Of a stretch of DNA of 27,886 bases, positions 1 through 7,637 are shown in pieces. This DNA is from Promethearchaeota archaeon (GTDB lineage: Archaea; Asgardarchaeota; Lokiarchaeia; Sigynarchaeales; SOKP01). A program made the position numbers and the translations under genes. Under the pieces are notes generated by a model. That model saw only the letters and a list, made by a program, of their open reading frames with translations, was not told where the DNA came from and searched no databases. The stretch is taken from contig JAEOTJ010000416.1 in NCBI GenBank assembly GCA_016839905.1, forward strand, positions 1 through 27,886. The letters are read 5' to 3'. Numbering within the stretch: the first letter of the stretch is position 1; each line of letters opens with the position of its first letter.

Positions 1-493
1 CAAAAGCATAATGTGTAGGAATCTTACAATCCATAGCTTGAGAATATTCCTCAAAATCATTAAATCCCTTAGATTTACCATCCAAAAACGCCTGAAATCG
101 ACCTTGATTATCTTTTAAATATTTCGCGTAATCTTTTTGGAGTTTATAATATTTATTTTTATGAACTTCTTTATGAAAATTGGTGGTTAAAAACTGCTTA
201 AAATTGGAAAAATCCTCTATTTTTAAGATTAACGCCGCTAATCGTTCCACCGGCTCTTTTAAATCGGATTTCTCTAACTTTTTATTAAAAGTATAAAAAT
301 CTCCATAGGTCCCTTCTGTCTCAAAATGCCACGTGCCGAAGGAAATCCCCTCAACCACGACAAAAAAATATTCCGCTGTTTTAAATACGACTTTTTGATT
401 GAGGCTTTCGACTAAATTAATGAAGTCAGACGTGTCCATCTTCACTATCTTGTCCTTCTCATACACGTTAATAGTCACGCGACTCTCTCTCAT
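1..493 (-). CDS. Unrecognised protein, 5' part only (runs off the window)
   Basis: An uninterrupted minus-strand reading frame starts at an ATG at 493-491 and is still open at base 1, giving about 164 residues. The N-terminus begins MRESRVTINVYEKDK. It is followed by a segment rich in aromatic and beta-type residues (FVVVEGISFGTWHFE, about 44-58) and then a lysine- and tyrosine-rich, probably helical part (KYYKLQKDYAKYL). I see no signal peptide or membrane segment and do not recognise the family. The DNA is visibly richer in G and C, with codons such as CGC, GTG, ACG and CTC that are rarer in nearby genes, which suggests a recent arrival. No clear Shine-Dalgarno precedes the ATG. The 3' end and true length lie outside the window. 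Confidence 0.7.
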   Translation of the reverse strand, partial: MRESRVTINVYEKDKIVKMDTSDFINLVESLNQKVVFKTAEYFFVVVEGISFGTWHFETEGTYGDFYTFNKKLEKSDLKEPVERLAALILKIEDFSNFKQFLTTNFHKEVHKNKYYKLQKDYAKYLKDNQGRFQAFLDGKSKGFNDFEEYSQAMDCKIPTHYAF

Positions 494-542
494 GTTTAAA
501 CACTTTTCCAGTTCTTATTTTTTTTTACGCTTTAATTCTTTA

Positions 543-683
543 TTAATTGGTATTCCTTTTTAATTTATCAGAATAAAACTCAACTACTAATGGTCCTAAA
601 TTTGGAAAAAATACTCGGTACTGTTTATTTAGGAGGGGGTTTTCTTTAGCTTTAATGATAAATAATACTAATATTAAAAATTA
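543..683 (-). pseudogene. Possible short coding remnant
   Basis: Between the partial gene at the left edge and the TumE locus there is a minus-strand frame of about 46 codons, open between a stop at 683-681 and a stop at 545-543. It has no ATG, GTG or TTG start. The translation contains protein-like stretches (NKQYRVFFPNLGPLVVEFY). It may be the decayed tail of a lost gene, or it may be chance. I do not recognise a family. The rest of 494-793 is AT-rich non-coding DNA that also holds one copy of the double-hairpin repeat. Confidence 0.25.
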
Positions 684-716
684 AGTAACTTCTAAAAATT
701 TACTTTTTTCAGAATT

Positions 717-750
717 GGTAGTATCTTCGTATTACCATACTTTTGTGGTA
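717..750 (+). repeat. Double-hairpin repeat (family 2), copy 1
   Basis: The first stem here is GGTAGTA / TATTACC around a UCUUCG loop, with a G-U pair where other copies have A-U. The second is TACCATA / TGTGGTA around a short loop. The two stems share the bases TAC, so they compete. This copy lies about 45 nt past the 3' end of the minus-strand TumE gene. Other copies are at 7638, 9403 and 13882, all in the same orientation. Confidence 0.7.
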
Positions 751-793
751 AGAATATTGAATTTTTATGATATAAATCTAATAATGCTCCTTA

Positions 794-1165
794 TTATCGT
801 AATTCTATTAGTTCTTTTACAAATTCTTTTAAACTTGGTATTTCCAATTCATTGATAATATCATTATAGTGTTTATGATGTGGGAATGTCTTTAGTTCTT
901 TATGATGAGGAGCATTATCATATCTCAGAACACAAATATCTTGTTTAATAAAAGCATATGAATATTTCAATAACTTGCCCAAAAAATAGAATTCAAAGAT
1001 TTCAATGTAAACTTCTTTATTTAAAACTCCTTTTAATCTAAAATGACCTGTATCTGGATTACTTTTAGTTATTTTTATGCTAATAAGTTTTAAACTCTTA
1101 AGGGAAAGTTGAGCTAACTCCTTCGAAGCTTGTTCAGCTCTCTTTAATACGCTTTTCAATCTCAT
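794..1165 (-). CDS. TumE-family toxin (DUF6516-type)
   Basis: This 123-residue protein carries the features I associate with the TumE toxin family: a YSYAF segment, then RYDNAPHH and FPHHKHYND (about 80-100). The clustered histidines and acidic residues are the probable functional site. It acts as the toxin half of a toxin-antitoxin module; the exact reaction is not certain to me. The start ATG at 1165 overlaps the end of the upstream antitoxin gene by 32 nt, a typical translationally coupled arrangement. The preceding bases (GGAAAAAGAG) give only a weak Shine-Dalgarno. Length and motifs look intact. A double-hairpin repeat follows the stop at about 45 nt. Family call by motif; high confidence in the TA role, lower in mechanism. 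Confidence 0.75.
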   Translation of the reverse strand: MRLKSVLKRAEQASKELAQLSLKSLKLISIKITKSNPDTGHFRLKGVLNKEVYIEIFEFYFLGKLLKYSYAFIKQDICVLRYDNAPHHKELKTFPHHKHYNDIINELEIPSLKEFVKELIELR

Positions 1166-1394
1166 TCAGCTCTTTTTCCACGTTTTGCAGGCTTTCTGAT
1201 AAACCTTCCCATTCTAAAAATTCTTCTAAAAGTTTGTGATCTTCAGGTTCAGGTATTTCATTAGAGCCCCATTTTTCTTTAAATTCCTTGGTTGTCATCC
1301 CGTATTTCGATTCAAAAATAGTTAATTCTTCTAAAATCCATATCCTTAAATCAATTTTTTTTTTTATTATATCAATTTCTTCTATTAAAGTCAT
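1134..1394 (-). CDS. Antitoxin partner of TumE-family toxin
   Basis: This is a short, acidic, largely coiled-coil protein with FESKYGMTTKEFKEKW followed by a leucine/glutamate-rich helical C-terminus (LQNVEKELNEIEKRIKES). That layout is typical of antitoxins placed directly before TumE/DUF6516 toxins. An upstream in-frame ATG at 1424 would add ten residues, but the ATG at 1394 is preferred because an AGAGGA Shine-Dalgarno lies 6 nt before it. The stop lies inside the toxin gene (32-nt overlap), so both are probably made from one mRNA. The protein presumably binds and neutralises the toxin; DNA binding is not evident. Confidence comes from the pairing more than from any catalytic motif. Confidence 0.7.
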   Translation of the reverse strand: MTLIEEIDIIKKKIDLRIWILEELTIFESKYGMTTKEFKEKWGSNEIPEPEDHKLLEEFLEWEGLSESLQNVEKELNEIEKRIKES

Positions 1395-1626
1395 TGAAAT
1401 CCTCTGATTTGTTAGTATCACCATAATAGTAGTAAAAGAAAAATAAAAACTTTTGGTTTAATACGAAATGTTTCATAAGGACATAAGGACAACCTTCCCG
1501 AAAATATAGGTTCCTTATCTTCATTAGAAAAGCTCATTTTAGCTAACAATTGACTGAAATTAATCCCTAAATCCATTGAAAAGTTACCTTCATTGAAAAT
1601 TTTAGTTACGAGATGGAATTTCTTTA

Positions 1627-1809
1627 TTGTCGGGCAAATTGAGCATCACTGAATTTTGCGGAAAAAAATTCAAAATCTCGTATATAAAACACAGGTATAG
1701 AGAAAACTCAGTTAGAGATAACCAAATACACCCTAATATCGAGCAAGATCCACAGATTCACTACTTTTGTAATAGAGGTTGTAAAAATAAATGGATCTTT
1801 CAGAAATGA
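1627..1809 (+). pseudogene. Possible TRASH/YHS-like zinc-finger relic
   Basis: A 60-codon frame from a TTG start encodes ITEFCGKKFKI near the N-terminus and HYFCNRGCKNKWIFQK at the C-terminus. The end resembles the second half of a TRASH or YHS-type zinc site (CxxxC after an aromatic), and the first half resembles a CGKKF knuckle. The spacing between cysteines (about 36) is longer than usual for TRASH and the middle is not domain-like. I see no Shine-Dalgarno. It reads best as a decayed or internally altered small zinc protein. A genuine short gene is possible. Confidence 0.3.
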
Positions 1810-1900
1810 TCAATCGAATAATTTCAGGAATAGAGTATTAATTCGTTAATCTGAGAAAAATGTCATATTCGAAAGAATTCTAAAAATAAAAAAAATTATC

Positions 1901-1950
1901 GCTCAATCCAAGAGGTTTTTCCCTCATTTGCATCTGTGTAAAGAAGAATA
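1901..1950 (+). repeat. Dispersed element family 1, copy A (5' half only)
   Basis: This stretch matches the start of the full copies at 15745 and 21147: CAATCCAAGAGG, then TTTTTCCCTCA, then GTGTAAAGAAGAA. The match fades after about 1950 and the GC-richer hairpin half is missing. It lies about 185 nt upstream of the ABC transporter operon. Just before it, at about 1811-1870, a weaker resemblance to the tail of other copies (ATAGAGTATT and AAAATGTCATAT) may be a second decayed copy. Nothing else is seen in 1810-2135 apart from an A-rich run and TATA-like AT tracts before 2136. Confidence 0.6.
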
Positions 1951-2144
1951 ATTTGTTATATCATTTAATTATACCTCAAGATTATGATGTAGATATTACA
2001 ATCAATACTTTTTATTCATAAATTATCTTAAATATATGGAAAAATTCCTTAGATTATCCTATCTCCTTTTGTGTAAAAAAAAAATATAAATGATTATTAT
2101 TTATAATAAATTTACTATTATTAATACGCAATTAAGTGTTCATC

Positions 2145-3089
2145 ATGGAAATAGCAATTGAAACATTTGATTTAAAAAAATACTTTGGTGAAATCCATGC
2201 AGTTGATGGAATTAAATTAAAAATTCCTAAAGGAACTCTTTTTGGTCTATTAGGTCCTAATGGTGCTGGAAAAACAACTACAATTTCTCTGCTGTCCACA
2301 ATTCTTCCCCCTACAAGTGGAACCGCAAAGATTCTTGGATATGACCTCATGAAAGAAGCTACGCAAATTAAATCTTTAATCGGGGTTTGTCCTCAAGAAT
2401 TAGTACTTTATGAGAGATTAACCGCAAAGGAGAACATTCACTTGATAGCCCAAATGCATAATCTATCTAAAAAAGATTATAAAGAAAGAACAGATGACCT
2501 CCTTGGTAAAATGAATTTACTTGACCGAGGTGATGATTTAGTGAAAACTTATTCTGGTGGGATGAAACGACGTGTTAATGTATTGATGGCTGTTATTCAC
2601 GAACCTGAATTAATTATTTTTGATGAACCTTCTGCTGGTTTAGATCCTCAATCAAGGAGAGTTGTCTGGGATTTTATTAAAGAGTTCCAAGAAAAAGATA
2701 GTACGATTATTCTTACAACACATTCAATGGAGGAAGCTGATGATTTAAGTGATAGATTAGTAATTCTTGACAATGGGAAAGTAATTGCTGAAGGTACTCC
2801 AAAAGAGCTAAAAGGGAGATTAGGAAAAGGCGATGTTATTGAATTTAAAGTAAAGGATGAATATATCAATAAAAGAAATGAAATTGTTGATAGAATTAAA
2901 AAATTAGATTTTATACAATGGACCAATGTACTAGGTAAAACAAGGATTGTATTATCCGCACTTGATGGTTTAAGAAGAATCTCTGAAATAATGGATGCCA
3001 TCCAAGTAAAAATGCATGATATCTCTATTCGCAATAACACGCTTGAAGATGTATTCTTAGATTTAACAGGAAGGAGGTTGAGAGATTAA
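2145..3089 (+). CDS. ABC transporter ATP-binding protein (DrrA/CcmA type)
   Basis: This is the nucleotide-binding subunit of an ABC-2 exporter; it hydrolyses ATP to drive the permease encoded next. Counting from the upstream GTG at 2136, the motifs are Walker A GPNGAGKT (40-47), Q-loop Q87, signature YSGGMKRR (139-146), Walker B LIIFDEPSAGLD (159-170) and H-loop H196. All are intact. After about 220 a C-terminal extension follows, as in DrrA-type proteins. The ATG at 2145 is preferred to the GTG at 2136 because family members start just before the first beta strand. The stop TAA overlaps the permease ATG (TAATG), so the two are translationally coupled. The substrate cannot be told from sequence. 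Copy A of the family-1 element lies upstream. Confidence 0.93.
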   Translation: MEIAIETFDLKKYFGEIHAVDGIKLKIPKGTLFGLLGPNGAGKTTTISLLSTILPPTSGTAKILGYDLMKEATQIKSLIGVCPQELVLYERLTAKENIHLIAQMHNLSKKDYKERTDDLLGKMNLLDRGDDLVKTYSGGMKRRVNVLMAVIHEPELIIFDEPSAGLDPQSRRVVWDFIKEFQEKDSTIILTTHSMEEADDLSDRLVILDNGKVIAEGTPKELKGRLGKGDVIEFKVKDEYINKRNEIVDRIKKLDFIQWTNVLGKTRIVLSALDGLRRISEIMDAIQVKMHDISIRNNTLEDVFLDLTGRRLRD

Positions 3090-4240
3090 TGGAAACCAAA
3101 AAAAAGGTCAGAAGAAACATAAAAAGTAAGAAAAATGCCCCTCGGCTATGGAATCTTACTGTTAAAAACTTAAAAACTATGTTTAGAGATAAAGCACAAT
3201 TAGCATGGATTTTTGGATATCCTCTCCTATTTATCGTAATATTTGCTATTGCATTTGGAGGCGCTACAGACTATCCAATGTATGATGTGGTGGTCTTTAA
3301 TGAAGATGAAGGCGGATATTTTTCAGAACTTCTTGTTAATATTTTAGAGGACGATTTAGATGAAACTCTAAATGTAAATAAGGATTATGATAACTATAAT
3401 GATGCCCTTGAAGATTTAAAGTACGAGAAATTTGATGCTATTATCATAATTGAAAAAAATTTCTCTCTGGCAATTTTAAACAATCAATCTGCAGAAGTTG
3501 AGATAACAGCCATAAATGACCAGGTAGTTGAAGGTGTGATTGCATCGATCTTAAATCAGATTATAAATGATATGACTCTTAAATATAATAATCTTACTTT
3601 AGCTGATGTTAATTCTAAAAAAGTTGTCGATTCCATAGAATTAGAAGCAATAGATTATTTGGCTCCAGGATTTATAATCGCTGGCACACTTGTAATCGTT
3701 AGCCAATTAGCTACCCATTTTGCTGAAGAAAAAGAGAAAAAAACTCTTGAACGCTTGGCAACAACCCCCGTAGCAAGAAGAGATATAATCCTTTCTGGAA
3801 TGTTTTCCCAATTAGCTGTTGCTGCAGTTCAAACTATAATAATGCTATTAGTAGCAACACAAATCTTTGGCGCATATATTCATCCTGATTCGAATTTGCT
3901 GTTATTATTTCTTATTCCAATGTTATTTGCTTTTACTTGTTTAGGACTCGGTCTGATTCTCGCTTCATTTTTAAAATCTGCTTCAGGAGCTACAGGATTA
4001 ATATGGTTAATTATACTCCCACTACAATTCTTAGGAGGTATTTTTAGCTATGGTGTAGATGTTCCACTTAGCGAGTTTATCCCAACAACATATGCTGTCC
4101 ATGCAATGCGCTTAGTTATGACCTCTGGGATTACTGCTTGGGAGGCTATTGGAATGGATCTCATTGTATTGACATGTACTGGAATCGCTTTTACGATTGT
4201 AGGCATCCTACTATTCCAAAGAAAAACAGCTATAACTTAA
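3089..4240 (+). CDS. ABC-2 type permease
   Basis: This 383-residue membrane subunit pairs with the upstream ATPase to form an exporter. One membrane segment sits near the N-terminus (about 38-58), followed by a large acidic loop (about 60-188) that should lie outside the cell. Five further segments follow at about 190-211, 235-262, 269-294, 300-322 and 356-377. That is the standard six-helix ABC-2 layout. The cytoplasmic stretch EKEKKTLERLATTPVARRD (214-232) is the usual coupling region of this family. The basic N-terminus is consistent with a cytoplasmic start. The ATG overlaps the ATPase stop by one base. The substrate is unknown; drug, lipid or polysaccharide export are all possible. Confidence 0.9.
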   Translation: METKKKVRRNIKSKKNAPRLWNLTVKNLKTMFRDKAQLAWIFGYPLLFIVIFAIAFGGATDYPMYDVVVFNEDEGGYFSELLVNILEDDLDETLNVNKDYDNYNDALEDLKYEKFDAIIIIEKNFSLAILNNQSAEVEITAINDQVVEGVIASILNQIINDMTLKYNNLTLADVNSKKVVDSIELEAIDYLAPGFIIAGTLVIVSQLATHFAEEKEKKTLERLATTPVARRDIILSGMFSQLAVAAVQTIIMLLVATQIFGAYIHPDSNLLLLFLIPMLFAFTCLGLGLILASFLKSASGATGLIWLIILPLQFLGGIFSYGVDVPLSEFIPTTYAVHAMRLVMTSGITAWEAIGMDLIVLTCTGIAFTIVGILLFQRKTAIT

Positions 4241-4431
4241 TCTTTCCTTTAAATGTCGATTATAATCTTAATTATTGTCGCTAATAAAAGATTCTCAAGA
4301 TTCATATTACCTTTTCTGTTTCAATCTAAACAATGAACCTTATTTTTTCCAAAAATAATTCCAAAAAATATATTAGTGTTTTTCTTCATAAAAGATATTA
4401 GAGATAAATATGAAAAAATTAAGGTTAAAAC

Positions 4432-4704
4432 TTGATTGGCTTAGAAAAGGATATCGAAGAACTAGCAGAACTTCTAGGGATTAACAAGGAAGAAGCTAAA
4501 AGAAAAGCCTTGGAAGAAGGATTGAAGGAATTAAAACTAAAAAAAGCAATAGAACTTTATGTATTGAATAAAATTAGCATGAAACAAGCCGCTCGAATTG
4601 CTGATATTTCTTTAGCAGATTGGTTTACGATTGCTAAAGAAAAAGGATTACTTATTCAAATCAGCCTAGATGAAATTAATGAGGAATTAAGGGCCCTTGA
4701 ATGA
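4432..4704 (+). CDS. UPF0175-family antitoxin
   Basis: This 90-residue helical protein has the UPF0175 pattern: an N-terminal acidic helix, ALEEGLKELKLKKAIELY, then a helix-turn-helix-like segment MKQAARIADISLADWFTIAK (50-69) and a short LDEINEEL tail. Members of this family usually sit directly before a PIN-domain toxin and are thought to bind DNA and the toxin. The start is TTG with AAGG about 7-10 nt upstream; no in-frame ATG is available. The stop TGA overlaps the ATG of the next, truncated PIN gene (ATGA). It is an intact antitoxin whose partner has been lost or shortened. Confidence 0.75.
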   Translation: MIGLEKDIEELAELLGINKEEAKRKALEEGLKELKLKKAIELYVLNKISMKQAARIADISLADWFTIAKEKGLLIQISLDEINEELRALE

Positions 4705-4859
4705 TTGTCGACTCTACTGTTTTAATATCTTTAGGTAATCTAGGAAAAATGGAATTGATTAATAATTGTATAATTCCAGTGAATGTATTGAAAGAAATTA
4801 CGAATGAACCTGCTAAAAGCGCTCTAATAACCTTGAAATTCCAAAAGGCGGAAGAATGA
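4701..4859 (+). pseudogene. Truncated PIN-domain toxin
   Basis: This 52-codon frame overlaps the UPF0175 gene by ATGA. It begins MIVDSTVLISLGNLGKMELI and continues with IIPVNVLKEITNEPAKSAL, the recognisable N-terminal third of a PIN-domain ribonuclease, including the first catalytic aspartate (D4 in IVDSTVLI). Full toxins of this type are about 150 residues and carry further acidic residues, which are absent here. The frame stops five bases before the end of the convergent VapC gene, as if a rearrangement that brought in VapC removed the rest. It is too short to be an active nuclease. Confidence 0.7.
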
Positions 4860-4863
4860 ATCT

Positions 4864-5325
4864 TTATTTAAATGCTGCGAATGTCTTTAAAACATCTATA
4901 GGAACGGGATTTTCATATTTCAATCCAATACTTTTACATAATTTATCAAAATCCGTGTCAGTCGTTAATATCGACAAAGCTTCTTCCTGTTTGGCTAAGG
5001 CTAAATAAAAGCAATCATAAATGTCGTGGTTTAATTCATCTGAATATTTAAATGCTTCAATTATTGATTCCCTTTCTAATCCCGTGTAATCTGGGCTTGA
5101 ATAATTCCTTGCAAAATCATTAATTAGTTCTTTTGCCACATTTTTTTGTAATTTCCACTTGGAAGTAAGTATCCAATAAGCACGAAATGGAAGATATTCA
5201 GGAATTATCAATTTAAAGAAGCCATTTAATCCATCATCCATAATATTCTTTATATACTCATATCCTGGATGATTGTTAATGAAATATATCGAGAAAAAGT
5301 TTAAATCTATTACTTTTTTATCCAA
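4864..5325 (-). CDS. vapC: VapC-type PIN-domain ribonuclease toxin
   Basis: This 153-residue PIN-domain protein is the toxin of a VapBC pair and is expected to be a metal-dependent RNase. Conserved acidic positions are visible: D7 (KVIDLNFF), E43 (IPEYLPFRAY), D101/D104 (HDIYDCFYLALA) and D123/D125 (TTDTDFDKLC). Length is normal for the family. The only in-frame start is a TTG directly after the antitoxin stop (TAATTG, no gap), so translation probably depends on coupling to the antitoxin. The 3' end faces the truncated PIN gene on the other strand. The target RNA is unknown. The pair appears functional. Confidence 0.85.
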   Translation of the reverse strand: MDKKVIDLNFFSIYFINNHPGYEYIKNIMDDGLNGFFKLIIPEYLPFRAYWILTSKWKLQKNVAKELINDFARNYSSPDYTGLERESIIEAFKYSDELNHDIYDCFYLALAKQEEALSILTTDTDFDKLCKSIGLKYENPVPIDVLKTFAAFK

Positions 5326-5553
5326 TTAATCATCACCAAAGGTATATTGCCCTGCCTTGAAAAATGTATTGTTTTTCCCCCACTCTACCGGTGCTTTTAC
5401 AGTTTCTTGCTTAGGAATAAAACGTTTGAGAACAATTTTATCGTCTTCATCAATGATTTCGAACTCCAATCCAGAAATGAAATTGTGTTTATCCCTGATG
5501 TTTTTAGGGATAGTAATTCTTCCACGATCATCAAGAGATACCTTTTCCACCAT
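5326..5553 (-). CDS. vapB: AbrB/MazE-type antitoxin of VapBC
   Basis: This is a 75-residue SpoVT/AbrB-fold protein. The swapped-hairpin DNA-binding motif is visible as GRITIPKNIR (11-20) followed by LEFEIIDEDDKIVLKRF (29-45). The C-terminal tail (KAPVEWGKNNTFFKAGQYTF) is the likely toxin-binding part. It should bind its own promoter and neutralise the VapC encoded immediately downstream. The ATG at 5553 follows a GGGTGAT Shine-Dalgarno-like sequence about 10 nt upstream. A TATA-like box lies about 50 nt upstream, leaving room for a short leader that an AbrB dimer could occupy. Confidence 0.85.
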   Translation of the reverse strand: MVEKVSLDDRGRITIPKNIRDKHNFISGLEFEIIDEDDKIVLKRFIPKQETVKAPVEWGKNNTFFKAGQYTFGDD

Positions 5554-5600
5554 CTTAATTAATCACCCATTTCTTTTTACCCATTTATTAATACCCACAA

Positions 5601-5612
5601 TTGTATATAAAT
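5601..5612 (-). promoter_or_regulatory. Probable TATA box of the vapBC operon
   Basis: On the minus strand the sequence ATTTATATACAA matches the archaeal TATA consensus. Initiation about 25 nt downstream would leave a leader of roughly 25 nt before the antitoxin ATG. No BRE is obvious. The assignment is by motif and position only. Confidence 0.45.
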
Positions 5613-5677
5613 CTTACTTTACAAAAATAAAATAAAAGAATTTCCAAAGGCGATCCCTAAATTCTTTTCATCATTTA

Positions 5678-5890
5678 TTAAGTAGTACGATCATCAATTT
5701 GATTTGCAAATTTCGAATAGAAGTTAGCTAATTCCTCATCATATTCTACTGACTCTAACTCCACCATTAATAATTCCACGACCTCTTTTGAAGTTAAAAC
5801 AAGACCATCATTATCAGATATAACATGGAAATCCTCTGGTTCCTGTATTTCTTCAAACTTGATTTCATGTATCCTTTCCTCCGTCTTCAA
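5678..5890 (-). CDS. Small acidic protein, unrecognised
   Basis: This 70-residue, strongly acidic frame contains IKFEEIQEPEDFHVISDNDG and VELLMVELESVEYDEEL. It starts at TTG and has no Shine-Dalgarno placed for that start. A GGAGG does occur slightly inside the frame, but it would serve an ATG in another frame that yields only a very short peptide. Its size, charge and position among TA genes make an antitoxin-like role plausible, but no toxin partner lies beside it. It could also be a remnant. Confidence 0.4.
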   Translation of the reverse strand: MKTEERIHEIKFEEIQEPEDFHVISDNDGLVLTSKEVVELLMVELESVEYDEELANFYSKFANQIDDRTT

Positions 5891-5919
5891 CTAGAACACT
5901 TCCTACTATTTTTTCATTC

Positions 5920-5997
5920 TTATTTAATTAATAATATTATTTTAGAAATGGTATCCAAATCCTTTAATGCTTGAGGCATCCAAGTTATGTAAACCAT
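5920..5997 (-). pseudogene. Truncated ParE/RelE-type toxin
   Basis: Directly overlapping the end of the antitoxin at 5985, an ATG at 5997 opens a frame reading MVYITWMPQALKDLDTIS followed by KIILLIK and a stop. The first 18 residues match the conserved N-terminus of ParE/RelE toxins, in which an IxWxPxAxxDLxxI strand and helix are standard. The frame ends after 25 codons, whereas family members have about 90-100. The rest of the fold and its catalytic or gyrase-binding residues are missing, so the gene is dead. The overlap with the antitoxin is the normal operon arrangement. Confidence 0.7.
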
Positions 5998-6170
5998 TTT
6001 TTAAACCTTTCGCGTGCTTCTTCATGAGAAATTCCCTTCCCTTCATCTAACTCCTGTAATCCGATCTCTATTTTTTGCTGGAAATAGATTGCTTCAAAGA
6101 TGTCATTATAGTTTGCATTTTCGGGTAATCTCTTGATGAGATTAATTACTTTTTTCTTTACAGACTGCAT
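5985..6170 (-). CDS. Antitoxin of a ParDE/RelBE-type module (orphaned)
   Basis: This 61-residue protein follows a common archaeal and bacterial antitoxin pattern: an N-terminal helix MQSVKKKVINLIKRLPENA, a middle NYNDIFEAIYFQQKIEIGLQ, and an acidic toxin-binding tail DEGKGISHEEARERFKKW. Such proteins normally precede and neutralise a ParE/RelE toxin. Here the toxin gene overlaps the last codons but is cut to 25 codons, so the antitoxin is left alone. The ATG at 6170 is the only reasonable start. It might now protect the cell from related toxins elsewhere in the genome. Confidence 0.7.
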   Translation of the reverse strand: MQSVKKKVINLIKRLPENANYNDIFEAIYFQQKIEIGLQELDEGKGISHEEARERFKKWFT

Positions 6171-6217
6171 TTCAATTATATTATATCAATTAGAGCTTAT
6201 TATTTTTATCATCCCTT

Positions 6218-7501
6218 TTAAGTAATTTCCTCTTCGAGATTGATAAACTTTGTAATACCAGAAAAAAATTGGCGCCCCAATGGAGAAATCTTTATCTTTA
6301 ATTCCTTTATATTATCAATTGTTTTTGTGTCTCTATTGCTTAGCGTAATTAAGCCAAAATAATCAAATAATGGTAATACTTTCTCAATAAAGACACCAAT
6401 TATGAGTCTCCAACTGCCTGCAAAGGGATTAAAATTATCAATACCATAAAATTCTCCAAAAAGTATTCTGAATTCTTTGTAAGGAATATATTCATCAACT
6501 TTTATACTGGAAAGAAAAGGCGGATATAAATTTCTGTCACGATAGATCCATTCTGGTCGACCAGCATCACTATAAGAATTTAAACGGTACCAGCTAATTT
6601 TATTCCATAACCCTCTAAATAATATATAATATTGCTCTTGAATTGATAAATCTAAATATTTTGAATATAAGGGAGTAGTGATCAAATTCAGTTTTTTCGT
6701 ATATTTAAAAAATCCCAATCTCTTTCCAACCAAAAAGAAGAAATGAATAAGAATTGTATCTTTTTGAAATATGTTTTTACTCAAGGTTTCAGGTTCTTTC
6801 ATTATTGAATTTAGTTGTATAATATCATTTTTCTTTAAGCAAAATAAATTATGAGTTAACACAATTCCTCCTTCTTGGGCGGAAATGTAATTTCCAAATT
6901 GTATAAAATCTTTGACAATCGGAACTTCATCAAGAATATTTTCAGGTAAGGCTCGTATAAGCTCAAGTTCTAAATCTGTAAAATTCGTTAGATCTCTAAA
7001 TAATTGTTCTTTTTGAATCTTATCTGCGTCATATAGCCAACTTTCAAAAATATCAACCCAATTATCTGCATCACGATCCAAATCTTCAAAACGCTCATAT
7101 TTTTCAACATATTTTTTAGGATTATTACACTCTTCCATTAAATCATCAAATTGATCCTTAGATATTTTCTTTGAAAGCAGAAGGAAATTAAAGAATTTTT
7201 TAAACGCTCGGAAATATGGTATAATTGATGCCTTATTATGATACATTACTTTGCGCACACACCAACTACCTAAGAATTCATAAATGTCATCTCCATCAAT
7301 CTCCAAAACACTTTGCCCTGTATAATTAATAAGATAATGTTGACTAAAGAAATTTATTAGTTCTAATTGTTTGTCGATATATCCCTTTTTATGACCTTTT
7401 TCTTCCAGATATGCTTTATATTCCTTTCTCAATTTTCTTAATTCTGTTTTGAGGCGTTTTTCTTCTTCTCCAAAATCACTTTCCTCATAATATATATCCA
7501 T
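6218..7501 (-). CDS. Unknown 427-aa protein with an integrase-N-terminus-like domain
   Basis: I do not recognise a family with certainty. Residues of about 15-130 are helical (YKAYLEEKGHKKGYIDKQLE, then FFSQHYL and AFKKFFNFLLLSKKIS) and resemble the SAM-like DNA-binding domain at the N-terminus of tyrosine recombinases. No Arg...His-x-x-Arg...Tyr catalytic set follows. The centre is aromatic-rich. The C-terminus (about 370-420: IEKVLPLFDYFGLITLSN...LKIKISPLGRQFF) looks like a winged-helix ending. There are no membrane segments. A GAGG-type Shine-Dalgarno lies upstream of the ATG at 7501. The gene stands alone, with about 390 bp of non-coding DNA before it. A DNA-binding role is a weak inference. 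Confidence 0.7.
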   Translation of the reverse strand: MDIYYEESDFGEEEKRLKTELRKLRKEYKAYLEEKGHKKGYIDKQLELINFFSQHYLINYTGQSVLEIDGDDIYEFLGSWCVRKVMYHNKASIIPYFRAFKKFFNFLLLSKKISKDQFDDLMEECNNPKKYVEKYERFEDLDRDADNWVDIFESWLYDADKIQKEQLFRDLTNFTDLELELIRALPENILDEVPIVKDFIQFGNYISAQEGGIVLTHNLFCLKKNDIIQLNSIMKEPETLSKNIFQKDTILIHFFFLVGKRLGFFKYTKKLNLITTPLYSKYLDLSIQEQYYILFRGLWNKISWYRLNSYSDAGRPEWIYRDRNLYPPFLSSIKVDEYIPYKEFRILFGEFYGIDNFNPFAGSWRLIIGVFIEKVLPLFDYFGLITLSNRDTKTIDNIKELKIKISPLGRQFFSGITKFINLEEEIT

Positions 7502-7637
7502 GATTAATCCTCTTCCTCCTCATATTATTTGACTAGAAAATACGGTAGTTTTTAATGAATCCTAATTTTTAGTTAATAAGTCCTAATTCCCATTATTAAG
7601 AATGAGTTTTTCTGTAAAATAGAGCAAAATTAAGTTT

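Noticed and set aside
2132..2350. Minus-strand frame opposite the ABC ATPase
   Set aside because: It is a shadow of the strongly conserved ATPase frame.
6218..7501. The 427-aa protein as a tyrosine recombinase
   Set aside because: No Arg, His-x-x-Arg and Tyr catalytic residues can be placed after the N-terminal domain.
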